This document shows positions 61,001-64,000 of a stretch of DNA of 64,000 bases, piece after piece (position 1 is the first letter of the stretch; every line of letters starts with the position of its first letter). The notes below the pieces were generated by a model. The model was not told the DNA's origin, did not search any database, and saw only the letters and a list, made by a program, of their open reading frames with translations. The position numbers and the translations under genes were made by a program. The stretch is taken from the NCBI RefSeq assembly GCF_003610015.1, contig NZ_AP018933.1, positions 2,266,035 to 2,330,034 on the forward strand. The letters run 5' to 3'. Source of the stretch: Zymobacter palmae. Its GTDB lineage: Bacteria > Pseudomonadota > Gammaproteobacteria > Pseudomonadales > Halomonadaceae.

Positions 61001-62085
61001 TGAACGCTGCGCGCCTTTTCACCTCGGCGCTCAATCAACAGCTGGAAAACAGCGAATACGCCCAGACGTTGTCGCATATTGACGCCTCGCTGCAGTCGGC
61101 CGAGGAACTGCTGAGCACACTGCTGGATATCTCGAAGCTCGATTCTGGGGCGCTCACACCTCGCCGCAAAGTATTTTCCCTCAGCGACATCCTGCAGCCG
61201 CTTAAGGCACAGTTCGAGGTCATTGCCGCTGAACGAGGGCTTGATCTGTCCGTCGTATCGACCTCTGCCGTAGTCGACAGCGATCCACAGATGCTGCGCC
61301 GTATCGTCCAGAACTTTCTGTCCAACGCGCTGCGCTACACCGAACAGGGTCGCGTACTGCTGGGCTGCCGCCATGTAGGCGACACCATTCGCATCGAAGT
61401 GTGGGATACAGGCCCGGGCATTCCAAAAAGCAAGCAGAAAGAAATTTTCGAGGAGTTCCGCCGCCTTGAGTCGCAGTCACGCCATGCCGAAAGCGAAAAA
61501 GGGCTGGGATTGGGGCTGTCGATCGCCGAGCGTATGGCCAATGTGCTGGCACATGAACTGACGCTGATTTCGGAAGTGGGTCAAGGAACGGTCTTCCGCG
61601 TGACGGTACCCTACAAGCGCGGCGTCAAGGTTGAAAGCCGAGAGGAACTGGCACAGCGCACGCGTCGTCCGGCCACCCGTAACCGTCTGCAGGGCATCCG
61701 CATCCTGTGCATCGATAACGAGCGCATTACGCTTGAAGGTATGAAAGCAATGCTAAGCGGCTGGGAATGCGAGGTGTATACCGCGACCAGTATCGGTGGC
61801 GCACGTTCGGTACTGCGCAATCTGGATGGCGATCCCGATGCCATTCTCGCGGACTATCATCTCAGCAATGATGTGACGGGGCTGATGGCGCTGGATACGC
61901 TGGGCCAACAGCTGGAGGGAGACGTGCCCGGCATCGTGATTACGGCCGATCGGACAGAAGAAGTGGCAGAAACAGTCAAGCGAGCGGGCTATCACCTCAT
62001 CAACAAGCCAGTGAAGCCCGCCACGCTACGCGCCCTGCTGACGCGCACACTACAGGCTCGACGCGCCAACGACCGCCAGGAGTGA
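58099..62085 (+). CDS. Hybrid sensor histidine kinase with sodium:solute symporter-like N-domain
   Basis: The 1,328-residue protein fuses a solute:sodium symporter-like membrane domain (about 1-540, some 13 helices, starting GWILIAITLGYITLLSFMAW) to signalling modules. Two PAS domains follow (about 655-770, STVDNLQQGISVIDHNLNLV; and 777-895, YTDNVPALIAYFD), then a coiled coil, a HisKA domain with phospho-acceptor His962 (AASHDLLQPLNAARL), an ATPase domain (NFLSNALRYTEQG, DTGPGIP, GLGLGLSIAERMA) and a C-terminal receiver with Asp1252. It resembles CbrA-like and other transporter-linked kinases of Pseudomonas. It probably senses a substrate or membrane sodium state; the output regulator is not adjacent. 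GGAGAGG precedes the ATG. Confidence 0.92.
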   Translation: MIPGWILIAITLGYITLLSFMAWHGDHRAQSREPVHRWPILYSLTLAVYCSAWSFLGGIGQAASSGFIYLTHFIGPIIGFLFFWPVMDKLIRVAKRQNVTSIADFIASRYGKSQGLAAFCSLTALVVTLPYMALQFDALRLALHLLTPADDVMTHNPVSVDITLFLAVILAVFAMLHGMRHTNATEHHEGLIQSIAFESVFKLLAFVALGAALLWQFGLLPLPQSDQALTVPSLASAPAPSTPPSLLAQLSDQGVLIQTLLTMLAIICVPRQFHVTVVEHTQRDDTRQARWLFVGYLAVTAAMVMPLALQGRSLLGDSVPTDGYLMALASLGHHPLLAMLAFICVLTAAGGMLLMASLTLSIMLSNEVVIPILLKLRWFDLSKGGYTRRVLRARRAIILIVVALGYLCSMMFNEHVSLASLGLLALAGMSQMIPAVIGGLYWKHGNRIGVAIGMLLGLLVWGYTLLIPTLVQAQLLPSALLTEGPLGLHWLRPLAPFGLRFADPLTQGVLLSLGLNILAYIGLSQLTSQRVVERIQASLFVESAGTMPPSINRPWLGAASVRDLKALCRRFLDKAQVEQAFERFAQRHPWPMTDQTLASIDMLQFSEGLLASAIGSSSARLVMNSALSKRGIELSDVVSIVDEASQVLEFNRSLLQSTVDNLQQGISVIDHNLNLVVWNRRYLELFDFPDNLIRVGTPIERIFRYNAYNREYGPGDSEEHVAQMLANLESCKPHHYLRYRQDGTVLDIHGSPMPGGGFVYTYQDITQQKRTEEALIRSESNIRIYTDNVPALIAYFDTQNHYLFTNRAYETGMGIDRTEAIGKQAKDILPPAAWREREPWMMRALAGERVSFEVAVEEPTGQLRHMLATYTPHFNSAGRVLGFFALYQDITERRLAEIALKETNEHLEERVRERTSRLQQLNEALQQENEVRARAEKALRQAKQVAETANASKTRFLAAASHDLLQPLNAARLFTSALNQQLENSEYAQTLSHIDASLQSAEELLSTLLDISKLDSGALTPRRKVFSLSDILQPLKAQFEVIAAERGLDLSVVSTSAVVDSDPQMLRRIVQNFLSNALRYTEQGRVLLGCRHVGDTIRIEVWDTGPGIPKSKQKEIFEEFRRLESQSRHAESEKGLGLGLSIAERMANVLAHELTLISEVGQGTVFRVTVPYKRGVKVESREELAQRTRRPATRNRLQGIRILCIDNERITLEGMKAMLSGWECEVYTATSIGGARSVLRNLDGDPDAILADYHLSNDVTGLMALDTLGQQLEGDVPGIVITADRTEEVAETVKRAGYHLINKPVKPATLRALLTRTLQARRANDRQE

Positions 62086-62092
62086 TCACAAA

Positions 62093-62122
62093 AGCCCCGA
62101 CGCCATGAAGGCTGTCGGGGCT
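62093..62122. terminator. Bidirectional terminator kinase / Nif3-family gene
   Basis: AGCCCCGAC pairs with GTCGGGGCT around a 12-base loop between two convergent genes; a preceding A-run favours the minus direction. Confidence 0.8.
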
Positions 62123-62127
62123 CTCAC

Positions 62128-62883
62128 TCATACGGGGTTGTCGATATCGACGAAACGATGTTCGACACCGGTATCGCGTGCTAACCAGTTACCCAGTTCG
62201 CGGATACCTGCCCGCTCGGTAGCATGATGCCCTGCCGCAAAATAGCTGATGCCCAGTTCGCGCGCAATATGCGTAGTTCGTTCAGAAATTTCGCCCGAAA
62301 CGAAGGCATCTGCGCCGTTCTGCCATGCCAGTTCGATCATGTCTTGAGCGGCTCCAGTGCACCAGCAGATGGTCTGAATAGGACGCTGATGCGCCTGAAT
62401 GACCAGCGGCGCACGTCCCAGCCGCGCTTCCAGCTTGGCCGCCAGCGTATCGTGTTCGAACGGCTTCGACGTGCGGCCTTTCCAGACCACACCACGCCCA
62501 ACCGGACCGTCCAGTACGTGTGTGCGGTACCACGCCATTTCCGCACCCAGCTGAGCGTTGTTCCCCATGTCAGGATGAGCGTCCAGCGGCAAATGATAAG
62601 CGACAAGGTTGATGTCGTGTTTGATCAGTGCACGCAGGCGGTGATAGCGCATGCCGGTTACCGTGCTGGGTTCGTTCTTCCAGAAGAAGCCGTGATGCAC
62701 CAGCACCATGTCAGCCCCCCAGGCAACGGCTTCATCCAATAGCGCCTGACAGGCCGTGACACCCGTCATCACCTTGCGAACCTCACGCCGACCTTCGACC
62801 TGTAACCCATTGACGGTGTAGTCCTTGAAGGCCTCTGGTTCGAGCAGAGTATCCATTCGCTGGATCAACTCATCTCGCAACAT
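62128..62883 (-). CDS. Nif3/YbgI-family dinuclear metal-binding protein
   Basis: The 251-residue protein has DYTVNGLQVEGRREVRKVMTG with TACQALLDEAVAWGADMVLVHHGFFW (metal-binding His pair), NLVAYHLPLDAHPDMGNNAQL, CTGAAQDMIELA and GISYFAAGHHATERAGIREL with the last His and Glu ligands. The family forms a toroidal hexamer with two metal ions per subunit and is often annotated as GTP cyclohydrolase I type 2, but the true substrate is unsettled. The ATG at 62883 has AAGGAG upstream. It is divergent from the protease gene. Confidence 0.93.
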   Translation of the reverse strand: MLRDELIQRMDTLLEPEAFKDYTVNGLQVEGRREVRKVMTGVTACQALLDEAVAWGADMVLVHHGFFWKNEPSTVTGMRYHRLRALIKHDINLVAYHLPLDAHPDMGNNAQLGAEMAWYRTHVLDGPVGRGVVWKGRTSKPFEHDTLAAKLEARLGRAPLVIQAHQRPIQTICWCTGAAQDMIELAWQNGADAFVSGEISERTTHIARELGISYFAAGHHATERAGIRELGNWLARDTGVEHRFVDIDNPV

Positions 62884-63065
62884 GATCGTGCTCCTTGCGG
62901 TTGTCTGTTGGGAATGCGGGCAGACAGCCCTTCCCCCCAATGATAAACTGAAATCGTTATGGCTCGCCGCCTGTCGCTGGGCATCGCCATTCGAATCGCT
63001 GTGCCTCTTGCCCGTCCTGCCTGCAAGAGCACTTATGTCACACCGACCAACATGCAGGACATTCC

Positions 63066-64000
63066 ATGCGCCGACTGCTGGTTTCTCTCTTCTGGCCCGT
63101 ACTGTGCGGGTTGCTTATCGCCCTGATCGTTCTCGACAGATACCCTGCCTGGCTAGGCCGAATGGGGGGCGGTAACGCGTCATCACCGCACGCGGTCACT
63201 CTGAGTACAGACCCACATTCGCCGCCAGTGTTCATAGCCTCGGGGTCGCATCCACAAGGCTATGCCAGCGCAGTAGAACGCGCGGCACCGGCCGTCGTCA
63301 GTGTCTATTCGCTCAGTTCAAAGAACGATGAACAGAGCGCCTCGACGGACAGTTCAGTAGACAGCCATCGCAACACTCTTCGCAATGACCCATTGTATCG
63401 ACGGTTCGTCGATCAGCATGACCCCCGCGCCACGCTGGCGTCACCGGCACGCACCTCAACCGACCACACCACACGCACTGAAGCGACAGTTTCTGCCACA
63501 GCCGAAAAGGAGGCCACCGCTCTTCATATCGACAATGTTGGCTCAGGCGTCATTCTAAGCGATAAAGGCTACATTCTGACTAACCAGCATGTCATTCGCG
63601 ATGCCGATGACATCAGGGTAGCACTGCGTGACGGGCGCGAAGCCACCGCCACCGTGGTCGGTGTCGACTCAGATACCGACTTGGCCGTCCTCAAGATCAC
63701 ACTTGATGCGCTGCCCACCATCACCGTCGCAGAAGCCAACAGCATCCACGTCGGCGATATCGCGCTGGCGATCGGCAATCCATTCAATTTTGGCCAGACC
63801 GTAACCATGGGCATCATCAGCGCCACAGGCCGTAGTCAGGTCGGCGTCAACGCCTATGAGAATTTCATTCAGACCGATGCGGCCATCAACCCGGGCAATT
63901 CCGGCGGCGCACTGATCAATACTGGTGGCGAACTGGTCGGCATCAATACGGTGATCTTCACGCGCTCCGGCGGCGCACAAGGGATCAGCTTTGCCATTCC
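63066..64000 (+). CDS. DegS/AlgW-like periplasmic serine protease (5' part)
   Basis: The gene runs off the right edge; 311 residues are visible from ATG 63066 (AGGA upstream). An N-terminal anchor ([20 protein letters not shown]) is followed by a trypsin-like domain: [19 protein letters not shown] with His175, [11 protein letters not shown] with Asp205, [20 protein letters not shown] and [16 protein letters not shown] with Ser279. The catalytic triad is complete. Members cut the anti-sigma factor RseA/MucA in the envelope stress response once their PDZ domain, here beyond the edge, binds unfolded porins. Between VVSVYS and GSGVI lies a Ser/Thr-rich segment of about 75 residues, longer than in AlgW or DegS. 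Confidence 0.93.
   Translation, partial: MRRLLVSLFWPVLCGLLIALIVLDRYPAWLGRMGGGNASSPHAVTLSTDPHSPPVFIASGSHPQGYASAVERAAPAVVSVYSLSSKNDEQSASTDSSVDSHRNTLRNDPLYRRFVDQHDPRATLASPARTSTDHTTRTEATVSATAEKEATALHIDNVGSGVILSDKGYILTNQHVIRDADDIRVALRDGREATATVVGVDSDTDLAVLKITLDALPTITVAEANSIHVGDIALAIGNPFNFGQTVTMGIISATGRSQVGVNAYENFIQTDAAINPGNSGGALINTGGELVGINTVIFTRSGGAQGISFAI

Overview
The window is a stretch of gammaproteobacterial chromosome, most likely from the Halomonadaceae. The support is a ribosomal operon and housekeeping neighbourhoods of gammaproteobacterial type (rpsU-dnaG-rpoD, lptD-surA-rsmA-apaH, rpsF-rpsR-rplI-dnaB), a fused-subunit Mrp antiporter operon and moderate-to-high GC. A fermentative, somewhat reduced member such as the Zymobacter/Carnimonas group would fit the compact gene clusters, but that is inference. 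Nothing identifies a plasmid, prophage, insertion sequence or CRISPR array.

Layout. 1-8.6 kb: regulators (Lrp/AsnC, LysR), a glutaredoxin-like protein, an unknown membrane protein, a YihY/BrkB-type membrane protein, the enoyl reductase FabV, an MFS permease and the C-terminal remnant of an NAD-malic enzyme. 8.8-14.4 kb: one complete rRNA operon on the minus strand (16S, tRNA-Ile, tRNA-Ala, 23S, 5S) with promoter, boxA sites, processing stalks and terminator. 14.9-24.9 kb: pabB, the macromolecular-synthesis cluster rpsU, dnaG, rpoD (minus), an alanine/sodium symporter, then tsaD, folB, folK (plus). A 0.8 kb spacer with a roughly 110-bp tandem repeat and a perfect palindrome follows. 25.7-33.1 kb: lptD, surA, rsmA, apaH, a rhodanese and cca, all minus. 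33.5-37.2 kb: an AI-2E/PerM-type permease, a HIT protein, rsmE and a cation-efflux protein. 37.4-43.4 kb: the Mrp-type Na+/H+ antiporter operon, with A and B fused. 43.6-46.9 kb: a glycerol-dehydrogenase-like enzyme, hemH and two small proteins. 47.3-53.9 kb: rnr, rlmB, rpsF, rpsR, rplI and dnaB, all minus. 54.1-56.9 kb: two tRNA-Leu genes, a G-poor spacer with long C tracts, a membrane-anchored nuclease, a 22-copy hexanucleotide repeat and five tRNA genes (Val, Asp). 56.9-64 kb: ttcA, a transporter-fused hybrid sensor kinase, a Nif3-family protein and the start of a DegS/AlgW-like periplasmic protease.

How the genes work together. Most serve translation (rRNA, nine tRNAs, ribosomal proteins, RNA modification enzymes, RNase R), replication initiation (DnaG, DnaB), folate synthesis (PabB, FolB, FolK), and envelope assembly and quality control (LptD, SurA, the DegS-like protease). 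Mrp and the alanine symporter point to sodium-coupled physiology.

The least ordinary region is 54.4-56.3 kb. A signal-anchored DNA/RNA nuclease has 22 perfect GAGCAG repeats in its upstream region. These repeats lie inside a minus-strand frame coding a Cys-Ser repeat peptide that stops 7 bases before the nuclease start, with the nuclease ribosome-binding site overlapping that stop. Downstream lies a small hydrophobic ORF holding runs of 10 and 11 G. This could be a length-variable expression switch, but that is a hypothesis from sequence layout alone.
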